DNA from: Enterococcus sp.
GTDB lineage: Bacteria > Bacillota > Bacilli > Lactobacillales > Enterococcaceae
Direction: 5' to 3'
DNA length: 64,000 bases
NCBI RefSeq assembly: GCF_022711995.1
Contig: NZ_JALAHI010000084.1
Coordinates: 1 to 64,000 of the forward strand
Of the stretch, positions 7,655 through 15,986 are shown piece by piece. The notes beneath the pieces are model-generated. The model saw only the letters and a list, made by a program, of their open reading frames with translations, made no database searches and was not told the DNA's origin. Numbering within the stretch: position 1 is the stretch's first letter; every line of letters begins with the position of its first letter. The position numbers and the translations under genes were made by a program.

Positions 7655-9231
7655 ACAAGCGTCAGTTACTGACATTGACGAGTGTCAATCTTCGATATGC
7701 GAATCCGCAAATCACAGATAAAGCGCGTAAAAAAGGAAAAAGCGGCAAACAGTTGACGCGTTATTTGATCCAGCAGTACCTATTATCTGGGCTCATTTTT
7801 TTACTGATCTATGGTTTGACAATGGTGGCACTGGACTTTAGCCGCTTACCAGGTTTTTTCACTTTTTATGTGGCCCTTTTTGGCGCTCTAGGATTTTCTC
7901 AAGGCATTTCGACCATTTTTAATGTTTTTTTTGAGAGTCAAGACTTGCCTGCCTATTTGCCTTTGCCCTTTCGACAAGCAGAAATTTTTACCGCCAAGAT
8001 TCTAGTCGTCTTTTTAACAGTGGCGCCATTTGTCTTTCCGTTACTGGTTCTCTTTCTTTTAACGGGGCTGCGATCACAGGTTTTTATTTTGTTAACACTT
8101 GTATTAGCCGTTGTCCTCTTTGTCCTCGTTCTCGTGATTGTTTTTAGTATCTGCAGCTTGATCGTTTTTGGCTTGGCTCGAACAAAACTGTTTCGGGAAC
8201 ATAAAAAAATGATGACGAGTTTGTTGTTGGGAATTTCCATGATCGTAGTAGTGGTAGGGATCATGATGATGAATCAAACCAGTTCCTACGATACACAGAT
8301 CATGGATCGCAGCGCCATTGCTTTTTTACTGCCATTTTTCTATATCATGAACAATCCATTAACAGCTGCCGGAATCGGGAGTTTCGCTATTGTTCTAGTG
8401 GTTTGTTTGTTGCTGTTAGGAGCAATTCGTTTCTTTATTTTACCGAAGTTTTATGATCAAGTAGCTGTGGCAGTGCCCGATCATGGGGGTGTGCGGCGAA
8501 AGCATAAGTCTGGACAAGGGTTGTCGCAATTGTTGTTCAATTACAATTCCCAGCTTGTTCGTGATCCCAACTTGATTATGCAAGTATTGTCCACATCTTT
8601 GATGACACCGATCATTTTTATTGTGACATTTGCTTTAAGCGGGGCACTGGATTTTGGGCAAATGGATGCTCGTTTTTGCGGGGTGTTCTTTTTGGCAGGT
8701 ATGGCATTAGCTGTGATGATGGTCAACCCGTCCTCTTTTATCAGTACACTAATTTCGTTGGATCAGCAAAATTTTCAGTTTGTCCGCTCATTGCCGCTGT
8801 CCATGAAAAACTATTTGCAAGCCAAATTCCGATTTGGTCTGCTACTCCAAATGGTTTTGACTGGTGTGATCGCATTATTGGCAATCCTACTCTTTAAGAT
8901 GCCGATTCTATTGGCAACGACTTTTTTATTGGGTGCTTTGTTAGGCTGTTACTTGCTGTGTTTAAAATATTTTGCTCGGGATTATCGCTTGCTCTTACTG
9001 GATTGGACCAATGTTAGTCAGCTGTTTACGCGAGGTGCGGGGAGTGTTGGATTGGTCTTTGGTATGATGGGGGCGCTGTTTCTGAGTGTCTTATTGTTGG
9101 CTGGCTATGGATTTGCGACCATGTTCTTTCCATTTTGGCTTGTAAATGGTCCGGTCTTTTTCTTATTGGTGCTGGGGAGTGTCTTGTGGTATCGCTATTA
9201 CCAGCAAAAATTCTGGCAACTGATTCGCTAA
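7651..9231 (+). CDS. ABC transporter permease, 526 aa
   Basis: Polytopic membrane protein with roughly 12 hydrophobic segments spread over its length and a basic N-terminus. It is coupled to the ATPase upstream by a 4-base overlap, with GGAGGCGAGG as binding site. The size and ATPase type suit the large two-component exporters of Firmicutes (YthP/YthQ- or EcsB-like), but no residue pattern defines the substrate. No terminator follows immediately; the structured intergenic element at 9353-9490 ends in a T-tract and may serve. Confidence 0.8.
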   Translation: MNKRQLLTLTSVNLRYANPQITDKARKKGKSGKQLTRYLIQQYLLSGLIFLLIYGLTMVALDFSRLPGFFTFYVALFGALGFSQGISTIFNVFFESQDLPAYLPLPFRQAEIFTAKILVVFLTVAPFVFPLLVLFLLTGLRSQVFILLTLVLAVVLFVLVLVIVFSICSLIVFGLARTKLFREHKKMMTSLLLGISMIVVVVGIMMMNQTSSYDTQIMDRSAIAFLLPFFYIMNNPLTAAGIGSFAIVLVVCLLLLGAIRFFILPKFYDQVAVAVPDHGGVRRKHKSGQGLSQLLFNYNSQLVRDPNLIMQVLSTSLMTPIIFIVTFALSGALDFGQMDARFCGVFFLAGMALAVMMVNPSSFISTLISLDQQNFQFVRSLPLSMKNYLQAKFRFGLLLQMVLTGVIALLAILLFKMPILLATTFLLGALLGCYLLCLKYFARDYRLLLLDWTNVSQLFTRGAGSVGLVFGMMGALFLSVLLLAGYGFATMFFPFWLVNGPVFFLLVLGSVLWYRYYQQKFWQLIR

Positions 9232-9507
9232 TATTACCGACAGTCAAGTTTGCTAGAAAACAAGGTGATCAGAAAATTCAGAAAAAACTTTACAAGCAGA
9301 AAAAAACATGATTAGATAATAAATACCTATTACTTTGCTTTTAATTTTTGCTAGCAAGCTTGCGCCACAAGCTTGTTGCAAGAGACTGTGCCAGAAGTTG
9401 TTTGACGTTGCTGAACAAATGCCAGAAGTAACTTGCTTCAAAGAAAGGCTATTTGAACAGTGTGAGGATCGACGGACTTCTGGGGCAGTTTTTTTATGGT
9501 GAAAAAG
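9232..9507 (+). other. intergenic region with a long-range hairpin element
   Basis: No credible gene. A local hairpin CAAGCTTG/CAAGCTTG lies at about 9355-9375. From about 9385 the sequence ACTGTGCCAGAAGT pairs over about 90 bases with ACTTCTGGGGCAGT, which runs straight into seven T residues near 9490. The 10-mer TGCCAGAAGT occurs twice, 31 bases apart (9389 and 9420). This could be an unusual terminator or a structured RNA. Confidence 0.5.
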
Positions 9508-9557
9508 CAAAAAAATCTCTCACAAACGAGCAATTGTCCGTTTGTGAGAGATTTTTT
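9508..9557. terminator. bidirectional terminator, mainly of uspA
   Basis: An 18-bp perfect stem (9511-9528 with 9539-9556) containing TCTCTCACAAACG, flanked by A and T runs on both sides, directly after the uspA stop codon. Confidence 0.9.
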
Positions 9558-9577
9558 ATTTTGCTCAAGCCGGGATA

Positions 9578-10060
9578 TTATACTTCCTCTTTATCACCGG
9601 CAGTTGGTAGTTGGTTATCGAGGTCTGTCCGTACGACCAATACGTCGCAGGAGGCATGACGAATGACATATTCGGAGACAGAACCAATAAAGATCCGTTC
9701 GACTGCATTGAGACCAGTAGCACCGATCATGATTAAGTCGATTTGATTCTCTTCAGGTATTTGTTTCGCAATGATTGGTTTCGGTGAACCATATTCAATC
9801 ACCGTTTTCACTGTATTGACTTGATTCTTGCGGGCATAGTCTTCATAATCTTTCAATGTTTGCTTTGCCATTTCAGTTGCTTGTTCAGCTAGCATACCAT
9901 CAAAGGAAGAGACCGTTTGAAAGGCACGAGTATCGATTACATGGGCTAGGACAAGCTCAGAATTATTCCGTTGAGCCACATTCACAGCTTTTTTGAAAGC
10001 TAGCTCTGACTCACTTGAGCCATCGACGGCAACCATGATTCGTTGATATTGTTGTAACAT
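9578..10060 (-). CDS. universal stress protein, UspA family
   Basis: Cytosolic 160-residue protein with the UspA fold: N-terminal strand RIMVAVDGSSES, and the C-terminal nucleotide-binding loop GATGLNAVERIFIGSVSEYV, which matches the G-2x-G-9x-G-S/T ATP-binding pattern, ending in the strand CDVLVVR. Start 10060 is preceded by AGGAG at 8 bases. A TACAAT box lies about 30 bases upstream, so it is probably transcribed alone or with the small membrane gene behind it. The role is stress-related ATP binding; no specific partner can be inferred. Confidence 0.92.
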   Translation of the reverse strand: MLQQYQRIMVAVDGSSESELAFKKAVNVAQRNNSELVLAHVIDTRAFQTVSSFDGMLAEQATEMAKQTLKDYEDYARKNQVNTVKTVIEYGSPKPIIAKQIPEENQIDLIMIGATGLNAVERIFIGSVSEYVIRHASCDVLVVRTDLDNQLPTAGDKEEV

Positions 10061-10123
10061 AAGAAACACTCCTCTCAGATAACTTCACCTTTATTGTAAA
10101 ACTTTTTGACTAAAAAGAAAAAC

Positions 10124-10408
10124 CTAATTATCTGTTTTTTTCATTTTACGGGCAAATAGTAAACTAAATGAGGCGGAACCAATCAGTAAAATAGCTAGAT
10201 AGAACAGTGCGATTAGCTTTTTGTCTAAAAATGCAACGATGACTGCAAGAATACCTAAAATACCATGAAGATAGCCATAAATGCTCAAAAAAGTCTGATT
10301 TTTAGTATTTTCAGGAATAAGAGAAAAGAAAATAGCTTGTTTTGCTAATAGCAAGTAGCAGACGCCGAACAGTAAAATAGCAGCGACTAAAAATAATAAA
10401 AAAATCAT
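10124..10408 (-). CDS. small membrane protein, unknown function (94 aa)
   Basis: Not a family I recognise. It has three hydrophobic segments (about 1-25, 45-62 and 65-85) and a short basic C-terminus ending KMKKTDN, so it should be an integral membrane protein. GAAGGA lies 12 bases ahead of the ATG. It is in the same direction as uspA with 63 bases between them and no terminator, so read-through into uspA is possible. Confidence 0.65.
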   Translation of the reverse strand: MIFLLFLVAAILLFGVCYLLLAKQAIFFSLIPENTKNQTFLSIYGYLHGILGILAVIVAFLDKKLIALFYLAILLIGSASFSLLFARKMKKTDN

Positions 10409-10478
10409 CCGTGAAATCCGTCCTTCTCTTGTAAGATAGTTTTAGTATAGCGAAGTGTCAAAGGAATAGCAAAGGACA

Positions 10479-10507
10479 CAAAAAAGCCACCTACCTAAGT
10501 AGATGGC
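10479..10507 (-). terminator. terminator after the 65-aa ORF
   Basis: Minus-strand stem GCCATCTAC/GTAGGTGGC (10499-10507 with 10486-10494), 4-base loop, then six or seven T residues; it begins four bases after the ORF stop codon. Confidence 0.85.
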
Positions 10508-10511
10508 ACAT

Positions 10512-10709
10512 TCAATAAAGAATGGGTAATATCCGTAGATGCCGTTCTTTTTCCCGTAGTATTGATCCCGCAAATTCTAGCAGGTGGGTTCCACGGTCTA
10601 AGCATCGAACTACCAAATGAAAAGGCATGTTACCAGCTTTGACACAAGACGGATCCCAATATATCAATAAAAATGTTCGGTCAACACACAAATGGGACAA
10701 CTCGTACAT
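10512..10709 (-). CDS. small protein of unknown function (65 aa)
   Basis: Starts MYELSHLCVDRT and ends RHLRILPILY; no family recognised and no clear membrane segment. Support is contextual: a promoter with 17-bp spacing directly upstream (10728-10756), AAGGTGG 11 bases before the ATG, and a strong terminator 4 bases past the stop. The open frame continues upstream to 10781 but the promoter position argues for the internal ATG. It could instead be a structured or small RNA gene with a fortuitous ORF. Confidence 0.45.
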   Translation of the reverse strand: MYELSHLCVDRTFLLIYWDPSCVKAGNMPFHLVVRCLDRGTHLLEFAGSILREKERHLRILPILY

Positions 10710-10727
10710 CACAGATTTCCCACCTTC

Positions 10728-10756
10728 ATAGTAGCATAGGAGAACAAAAGTAGCAA
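10728..10756 (-). promoter_or_regulatory. promoter of the 65-aa ORF
   Basis: Minus-strand TTGCTA (10751-10756), 17-bp spacer, TACTAT (10728-10733). Confidence 0.55.
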
Positions 10757-10816
10757 TAAAGAAGATTGAAAACGGTGACAAAAATATCCCTCGCCCTCGC
10801 GAGACCTTTAGGCGGG

Positions 10817-12094
10817 TTAAGGACGTTTTTTTCGCTGTTGCAATTGCTGGTATCGTTGACCTAGCGCTTGCTCGTATTTCCCGGTAGCTTTTGGCTGATA
10901 ATAGTGTGCCTGTTTGATTTTATCCGGCAAGTATTGCTGATCGACCCATGCATCCTCAAAGTTATGAGGGTACTGATAACCGACGCCACGATTCAAGGAT
11001 TCAGCTCCTTTGTAATGGCTGTCTCTTAAATGGTCAGGGACATCTCCGGCATTGCCGGCACGGATATCTGCAATGGCAGCATCTAGTGCTAGATAAGCAG
11101 AGTTAGACTTCGGTGACAGACAAAGATCCACCACGGTATCTGCCAAAGGGATCCTGGCTTCTGGCAGACCTAGTCGTTCCGCGGCTAAGACGGCGTTGAC
11201 TGTTCGGGCGGCAGCAGCTGGATTGGCTAGCCCAATATCTTCATACCCGATCACCATCAGGCGCCGGCAAATAATCGCCAGGTCTCCTGCCTCTACTAGA
11301 CGCCCTAAATAATGCAGAGCCGCATCAACATCGCTGCCGCGGATCGATTTTTGAAAAGCAGAGATGACATCATAATGGGCATCGCCATCTTTGTCATGAG
11401 TCAATGCTTTGCGCTGAACGCATTCTTCAATAACCGATAAAGTGAGATGAATCGTGCCATCTAAACTTGGTGGCGTGGAGCGTGCCGCAAGTTCCAATCC
11501 ATTCAAGGCACTGCGGAGATCCCCATTGGTGGCTCGTGACAGATGGAGACGAGCTTCTTCGGTCAACTGGATGGATGCTGTTCCCAAGCCTCGGTCTTGA
11601 TCCGCTAATGCGGCATCGATGGCAGTTAAAATATCCGCTTCTTGCAGTGGTTTGACTTCAAAAATTTGTGTCCGGCTACGGATCGCCGGATTAATAGTGA
11701 TATAAGGATTTTCAGTGGTAGCGCCAATCAAGATGATTTTTCCGCTTTCTAAATGAGGCAGTAAAAAATCCTGCTTGGTTTTATCCAATCGATGAACCTC
11801 ATCTAAAAGTAAAATGACTGTGCCGCTCATTTTAGCTTCTTCGGCCACAATCTGAAGGTCTTTTTTCGTATCGGTGGCAGCATTGAGCATTCGGAATGCA
11901 TAACGGGTGGAACCGGCAATCGCACTAGCGATACTGGTTTTTCCGGTTCCTGGTGGACCATACAGGATCATGGAAGAGAGCATCTTGGCCTCAACCATCC
12001 GGCGAATGATCTTTCCGGGACCAACTAAATGCTGTTGACCTACGACTTCATCAAGGTTTCGAGGACGCATGCGGTACGCAAGTGGTTGTTGCAT
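10817..12094 (-). CDS. rarA: replication-associated recombination protein A (AAA+ ATPase)
   Basis: AAA+ ATPase of the RarA/MgsA/WRNIP1 family that acts at stalled replication forks. In the 425-residue protein, Walker A is GPPGTGKT (about 46-53), Walker B LLLDEVHR, and sensor 1 GATTENPY; the C-terminal tetramerisation region (RGVGYQYPHNFEDAWV) is intact. Start 12094 follows AAAGGAG at about 8 bases. It is divergent from mpg. A weak GC-rich hairpin CTCGC/GCGAG (10790-10803) follows the stop. Confidence 0.95.
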   Translation of the reverse strand: MQQPLAYRMRPRNLDEVVGQQHLVGPGKIIRRMVEAKMLSSMILYGPPGTGKTSIASAIAGSTRYAFRMLNAATDTKKDLQIVAEEAKMSGTVILLLDEVHRLDKTKQDFLLPHLESGKIILIGATTENPYITINPAIRSRTQIFEVKPLQEADILTAIDAALADQDRGLGTASIQLTEEARLHLSRATNGDLRSALNGLELAARSTPPSLDGTIHLTLSVIEECVQRKALTHDKDGDAHYDVISAFQKSIRGSDVDAALHYLGRLVEAGDLAIICRRLMVIGYEDIGLANPAAAARTVNAVLAAERLGLPEARIPLADTVVDLCLSPKSNSAYLALDAAIADIRAGNAGDVPDHLRDSHYKGAESLNRGVGYQYPHNFEDAWVDQQYLPDKIKQAHYYQPKATGKYEQALGQRYQQLQQRKKRP

Positions 12095-12270
12095 AGTAAG
12101 CTCCTTTCGTTTTCTTTAGTATATCATAAGAACGTACATTCCCATAAGGAAGAGGACGGTTTCCCTCAGGAACTGAGCAAGCAGTGATCGAAAGGTCAAA
12201 CAATTGATAAGATGATCGTAATCGATAGTAAGTTCCATGAGAATTGTGTAAAATAAAGAAGGTGAAGAAA

Positions 12271-12891
12271 ATGAATGAGATGGAACAATTATTTGCCCAA
12301 AAATCTACAACGGCAATTGCTCGGCAATTATTAGGCATGTATCTGGAACATGAGACCCCCCTGGGAAAATTAGGTGGATATATCGTAGACTGTGAAGCTT
12401 ATCTAGGACCAGACGATCTTGCGGCTCATAGCTTTGGGATGCGGAACACGCCGCGGGTTCGAGCCATGTATGAAAAGCCGGGAACGATTTATTTATATAC
12501 GATGCACACCCATTTGATTTTGAATTTTATCACGCAGCCTGAGGGAATCCCTCAAGGAATCATGATTCGGGGATTGGAACCCGTCGAAGGAATTCTACAG
12601 ATGGAGGCAAATCGCGGGAAATCCGGTCCAGATCTTTCTAATGGTCCCGGAAAGCTCGTAAAAGCATTGGGAATTACGCCGGATTATTATGGGCATTCGA
12701 TTTTTAACAGTCCACTGCACCTGAACAGCGACAAACGGCGAAGGCCAAAAGAAATCCTCGCTGTTCCTAGGATCGGTATTCCGAATAAAGGAGAGTGGAC
12801 CCACAAACCGCTGCGCTTTGTCGTAGCAGGCAATCCATATATTACGAACAGCAGAAAAGCTGCTGTCCAGCCGGATCATGGCTGGCAATAG
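12271..12891 (+). CDS. mpg: 3-methyladenine DNA glycosylase (MPG/AAG type)
   Basis: Base-excision repair glycosylase that removes alkylated purines. The 206-residue protein has the AAG-family features: RQLLGMYLE, the catalytic-region YIVDCEAYLGPDDLAAHS, and NGPGKLVKALGI. Start ATG 12271 has AGAAGGTG upstream; the in-frame extension to 12244 has no site. It heads a run of same-strand genes through rsmE with short gaps. Confidence 0.93.
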   Translation: MNEMEQLFAQKSTTAIARQLLGMYLEHETPLGKLGGYIVDCEAYLGPDDLAAHSFGMRNTPRVRAMYEKPGTIYLYTMHTHLILNFITQPEGIPQGIMIRGLEPVEGILQMEANRGKSGPDLSNGPGKLVKALGITPDYYGHSIFNSPLHLNSDKRRRPKEILAVPRIGIPNKGEWTHKPLRFVVAGNPYITNSRKAAVQPDHGWQ

Positions 12892-12908
12892 GAAAGAAGG
12901 AATGTACA

Positions 12909-13397
12909 ATGGCTAAAGAAACAATGCTGACTTATTTAGACAAACAATTGACCAAAAAAATCCCTGAGTACGATGTTGCTTTGGATTGGGACGCAAGGAA
13001 CCATACTATTGAACTTGTTTTACGCTTATTTGCAGAGAACCCGAATCATTTGCAGGTAGATGATGCCCAAGGAGTCGCTTCAGAAGAAGAGGTTATCGAA
13101 TTTGAAGATGGTATTTTATTGTTTGATCCTCAGAAATCTTCTTTTGCAGAAGAAGATTTTTTGGCAGTCATTCCCTATGCAGGAAAAAAAGGAATCCAAA
13201 AAGCTTTGTTGGACGCTTTAGTAGATTACATCAAAGAAATCTTAACTGAAGGGGAGAGCGATTTGCTGGACTTTTTGAACGATGTGAGTGAAGAGGCAGT
13301 CTTTGAACTGGCTTTTGATCAAGATCAGCTATTGGATCGCATGAACACCTATCAAGAAAAAGATGGGGAATCCTATATTCCTTATCCAAGTTATTAA
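12909..13397 (+). CDS. DUF3013 family protein
   Basis: Cytosolic, strongly acidic protein of 162 residues ending SYIPYPSY. It fits the DUF3013 family of Lactobacillales, which has no known function and typically lies next to prmA. The start at 12909 follows AGAAGGA, 17 bases after the mpg stop; the frame is open further upstream inside mpg. Prediction of function from position (translation or ribosome-related) would be guesswork. Confidence 0.75.
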   Translation: MAKETMLTYLDKQLTKKIPEYDVALDWDARNHTIELVLRLFAENPNHLQVDDAQGVASEEEVIEFEDGILLFDPQKSSFAEEDFLAVIPYAGKKGIQKALLDALVDYIKEILTEGESDLLDFLNDVSEEAVFELAFDQDQLLDRMNTYQEKDGESYIPYPSY

Positions 13398-13408
13398 GGA
13401 GCAAAGAA

Positions 13409-14350
13409 ATGAAATGGAATGAAGTGAAAGTAGCTACTGCAAGTGAAGCGGTTGAAGCAGTTGCCAATATTTTGATGGAACAAGGGGCTAGTGGTGTGGC
13501 AATTGAAGATGTTCTTGATATTGAGAACTTTAAAAGCGATGCCTATGGCGAAATATTAGACAAAGAAACCTATACGACACTAGATGAAGGCGCTCAAGTA
13601 ACGGCTTATTTTCCTGAGACCATCTTTCTGCCAGAAATTTTGCCATTTATTGAAGCGGCGGTCGCTCGCTTGCCGGAATATGGGTTAGCCATTGGCAAAA
13701 ATGAGATTACTTACAGTGAAGTGGTGGAAGAGGAGTGGGCGACGGCTTGGAAGAAATATTATCATCCCGTACGGATCACGCGCTATTTAACGATTGTCCC
13801 TAGCTGGGAGAAATATGACACCACAGATCCTACCGAAAAAATCATTGCGTTAGATCCAGGGATGGCTTTTGGAACTGGCACACACCCAACGACGCGCTTG
13901 ACGTTACAGGCACTAGAAATGTACCTGCGAGGCGAGGAAACGGTTTTGGATGTTGGGACGGGATCAGGAGTTTTAAGTATTGCCAGTCGTCATTTAGGGG
14001 CGAAACACGTGTATGCTTATGACCTTGACGAAGTGGCTGTTCGGGCCGCAAAAGAAAATATGGCACTGAACCCAGTTGCCGAAACCGTGACCGTTGCTGC
14101 CAATGACCTCTTGACCGGTATTGAGATTGAAGCAGATATCATTGTAGCGAATATTTTGGCGGATATCATCTTACTGATGATCCCAGATGCGTGGCGATTA
14201 TTGAAGCCTACGGGAACATTGATTGTTTCGGGAATCATCGAAGCGAAAAAACAACTTGTGATCGATGCCATGACAGCGCAAGGATTTGTCGTGGATCAAA
14301 TCTTGAACCAAAAAGACTGGTACGCGATCGCACTAAAAAAACCAGAGTAG
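13409..14350 (+). CDS. prmA: ribosomal protein L11 methyltransferase
   Basis: SAM-dependent enzyme that trimethylates ribosomal protein L11. The 313-residue length and layout match the family: an N-terminal L11-recognition domain, then the Rossmann methyltransferase domain with ALDPGMAFGTGTHPTT and motif I VLDVGTGSGVLSI, and motif IV region IIVANILADII. RBS AAGGAG lies 8 bases before the ATG, 11 bases after the DUF3013 gene. Confidence 0.96.
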   Translation: MKWNEVKVATASEAVEAVANILMEQGASGVAIEDVLDIENFKSDAYGEILDKETYTTLDEGAQVTAYFPETIFLPEILPFIEAAVARLPEYGLAIGKNEITYSEVVEEEWATAWKKYYHPVRITRYLTIVPSWEKYDTTDPTEKIIALDPGMAFGTGTHPTTRLTLQALEMYLRGEETVLDVGTGSGVLSIASRHLGAKHVYAYDLDEVAVRAAKENMALNPVAETVTVAANDLLTGIEIEADIIVANILADIILLMIPDAWRLLKPTGTLIVSGIIEAKKQLVIDAMTAQGFVVDQILNQKDWYAIALKKPE

Positions 14351-14360
14351 GTAATGGCAT

Positions 14361-15116
14361 ATGCAGCGATATTTTTTGAATGAGGATTATGAGGCAAAGT
14401 CTGTTTATGAAGTAGAAGGAGAACCTTTCCATCACATGGTACGGGTGATGCGGATGGTTCCGGGTGATTGTGTCTATTTAGTTTTTCAAGACCAAGTAGC
14501 GATCATTGCGAAAATCCAGCAGATCAGTGAACAAATGGTCCAGCTGATCGAAGTTGAAAAGGAACAGCAGGACAAGGAATTACCGATTCATGTCACAATT
14601 GCCAGTGGGTATCCCAAAGGAGACAAATTGGAGCTGATCGTGCAAAAAGGCACGGAGCTGGGGGCCGCCAAATTTATCGGGTTCCCTGCTCAGTCTTCGG
14701 TGGTGAAGTGGGATCACAAGAAGCTGCAAAAGAAACAGCAGCGGCTGCAAAAAATTGCCCAAGAGGCTGCCGAACAAGCACAGCGGCAACGAACACCGAT
14801 CGTTGAGTTAGCAGCGACGGACAAAGAGCTGTGGGATCGGTTGACAGAGTATGACCATGTGCTCGTTGCCTATGAGGAATCGGCTAAAAGCGGCGAAAAT
14901 GCCAAGCTGGTGGAACTTTTGTCCACAGCCGCTCCTGGCAGCCGAATCTTGGCGATTTTTGGACCAGAAGGTGGTTTGACACCTGCTGAAATCACTCATG
15001 CGCAATCCCAAGGCGCGGTGATCTGCGGGCTAGGACCACGTATTCTGCGAACGGAAACCGCACCCTTTTATTTTTTGAGCGCTGTCAGCGTACTAACTGA
15101 ATTGATAAGGAAGTGA
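14361..15116 (+). CDS. rsmE: 16S rRNA m3U1498 methyltransferase
   Basis: SPOUT-class methyltransferase that makes m3U1498 in 16S rRNA. Its 251 residues show the N-terminal PUA-like domain with HHMVRVMRM, and the C-terminal knot with IFGPEGGLTPAEI and LGPRILRTETA, the family signatures. The spacing of 10 bases from prmA indicates one operon, a pairing conserved across Firmicutes. Confidence 0.96.
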   Translation: MQRYFLNEDYEAKSVYEVEGEPFHHMVRVMRMVPGDCVYLVFQDQVAIIAKIQQISEQMVQLIEVEKEQQDKELPIHVTIASGYPKGDKLELIVQKGTELGAAKFIGFPAQSSVVKWDHKKLQKKQQRLQKIAQEAAEQAQRQRTPIVELAATDKELWDRLTEYDHVLVAYEESAKSGENAKLVELLSTAAPGSRILAIFGPEGGLTPAEITHAQSQGAVICGLGPRILRTETAPFYFLSAVSVLTELIRK

Positions 15117-15120
15117 TCAG

Positions 15121-15780
15121 GTGAAGCAATTCAAAGACGTGCTTAGTTTTCGATTTTTACAAGCTGGTCTGACGGATTGGCTATTAAAAGATACGATTAC
15201 TGAATTTAAAGCGCTAGGTGTCCAAGAAATCATTGTCTTGCCTAGTGACTTACGCAGAGTGAAGCAGTTGCTCGCTGGCTCTGAGATCCAAGTCGGCTGT
15301 GTCGTCGACTTTCCTTTGGCACAAGGGACAATCGCGAAAAAGGCTTTTGAGATTGGACGTTCTTTTATGGATGGGGCTGATTTTCTGGAAGTCTGGTTGC
15401 CAGCGACCCTCTTGGCGGAAGAAGAGCAAGTCGCTGATTTGGAAGAATTCATGGAGACGAGCCGCTCGCTAGCCCTGTCAGGCGGGGAGATTCGCTGGGC
15501 GATCAATACTGCATTTATGAATGAATTGGCAAAGATTCAAGTAGCCCAACATCTGAAAGCATGGAACTGGCCGAGTATTACTCTTGGTCAGACGCTATCT
15601 GTTTCAGAGGCTTTGCATGATGTGTCGATTTTTGCGTTAGATGGCGGTTCGCAACTAAGAATCCAAGTCAATGTGGCAGGTACTGAGGGAGATCAGCAAC
15701 CCCTTGCAGCACTTTTGCAGGCAGGGGCGGCCAAAATTGGTTTGCCATTTACGGAGTCAACAGTCCTTTTGACTGAATAA
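15121..15780 (+). CDS. DeoC-like protein lacking the Schiff-base lysine motif
   Basis: The 219-residue protein resembles deoxyribose-phosphate aldolase in places: VGCVVDFPLAQGTIAKKAFE parallels the family's VxxFPxG segment, and DGADFLEVWLP parallels GADEIDMV. The motif that carries the catalytic lysine in DeoC (KTSTG) and the later FKPAGG lysine segment are absent; IQVNVAG stands where the second should be. It is therefore probably not an active aldolase of that type. It starts with GTG 15121, preceded by AAGGA, 4 bases after rsmE, so it belongs to that operon. Confidence 0.6.
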   Translation: MKQFKDVLSFRFLQAGLTDWLLKDTITEFKALGVQEIIVLPSDLRRVKQLLAGSEIQVGCVVDFPLAQGTIAKKAFEIGRSFMDGADFLEVWLPATLLAEEEQVADLEEFMETSRSLALSGGEIRWAINTAFMNELAKIQVAQHLKAWNWPSITLGQTLSVSEALHDVSIFALDGGSQLRIQVNVAGTEGDQQPLAALLQAGAAKIGLPFTESTVLLTE

Positions 15781-15816
15781 CCCTTGTACGGTCTTCTTTG
15801 AGCAGGATAGGGAGAA

Positions 15817-15845
15817 TTGAAAAAAAACAGAAAAGTTTGTATAAT
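15817..15845 (+). promoter_or_regulatory. promoter of rel
   Basis: TTGAAA (15817-15822), 17-bp spacer, TATAAT (15840-15845). Confidence 0.85.
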
Positions 15846-15986
15846 GGCACTAATCATAAAAGAAGATGGCCAGGCAGAAGCGCATTGCTTCAAGAGTTCT
15901 GCTACTCAGAGAGTTTGGGATAGCGGGATTTTTTAGAAGCGGCTTCTGTCTTGCTTTTTGAAAATAGGAAAAAGGAGGCGCGTTTC
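15846..15986 (+). promoter_or_regulatory. structured leader of rel
   Basis: A 140-base leader without an ORF of note. AGGCAGAAGC (15872-15881) can pair over 10 bp, one of them a G-U pair, with GCTTCTGTCT (15942-15951), which is followed three bases later by five T residues. The 5' strand can instead form the local hairpin GAAGC/GCTTC (around 15877-15890), and GCAGAA pairs with TTCTGC nearby. These are mutually exclusive, as in an attenuator. Confidence 0.45.

Noticed and set aside
15901..15940. T-box riboswitch in the rel leader (CAGAGAG string)
   Set aside because: The T-box core TGGNACCGCG and specifier loop layout are missing.
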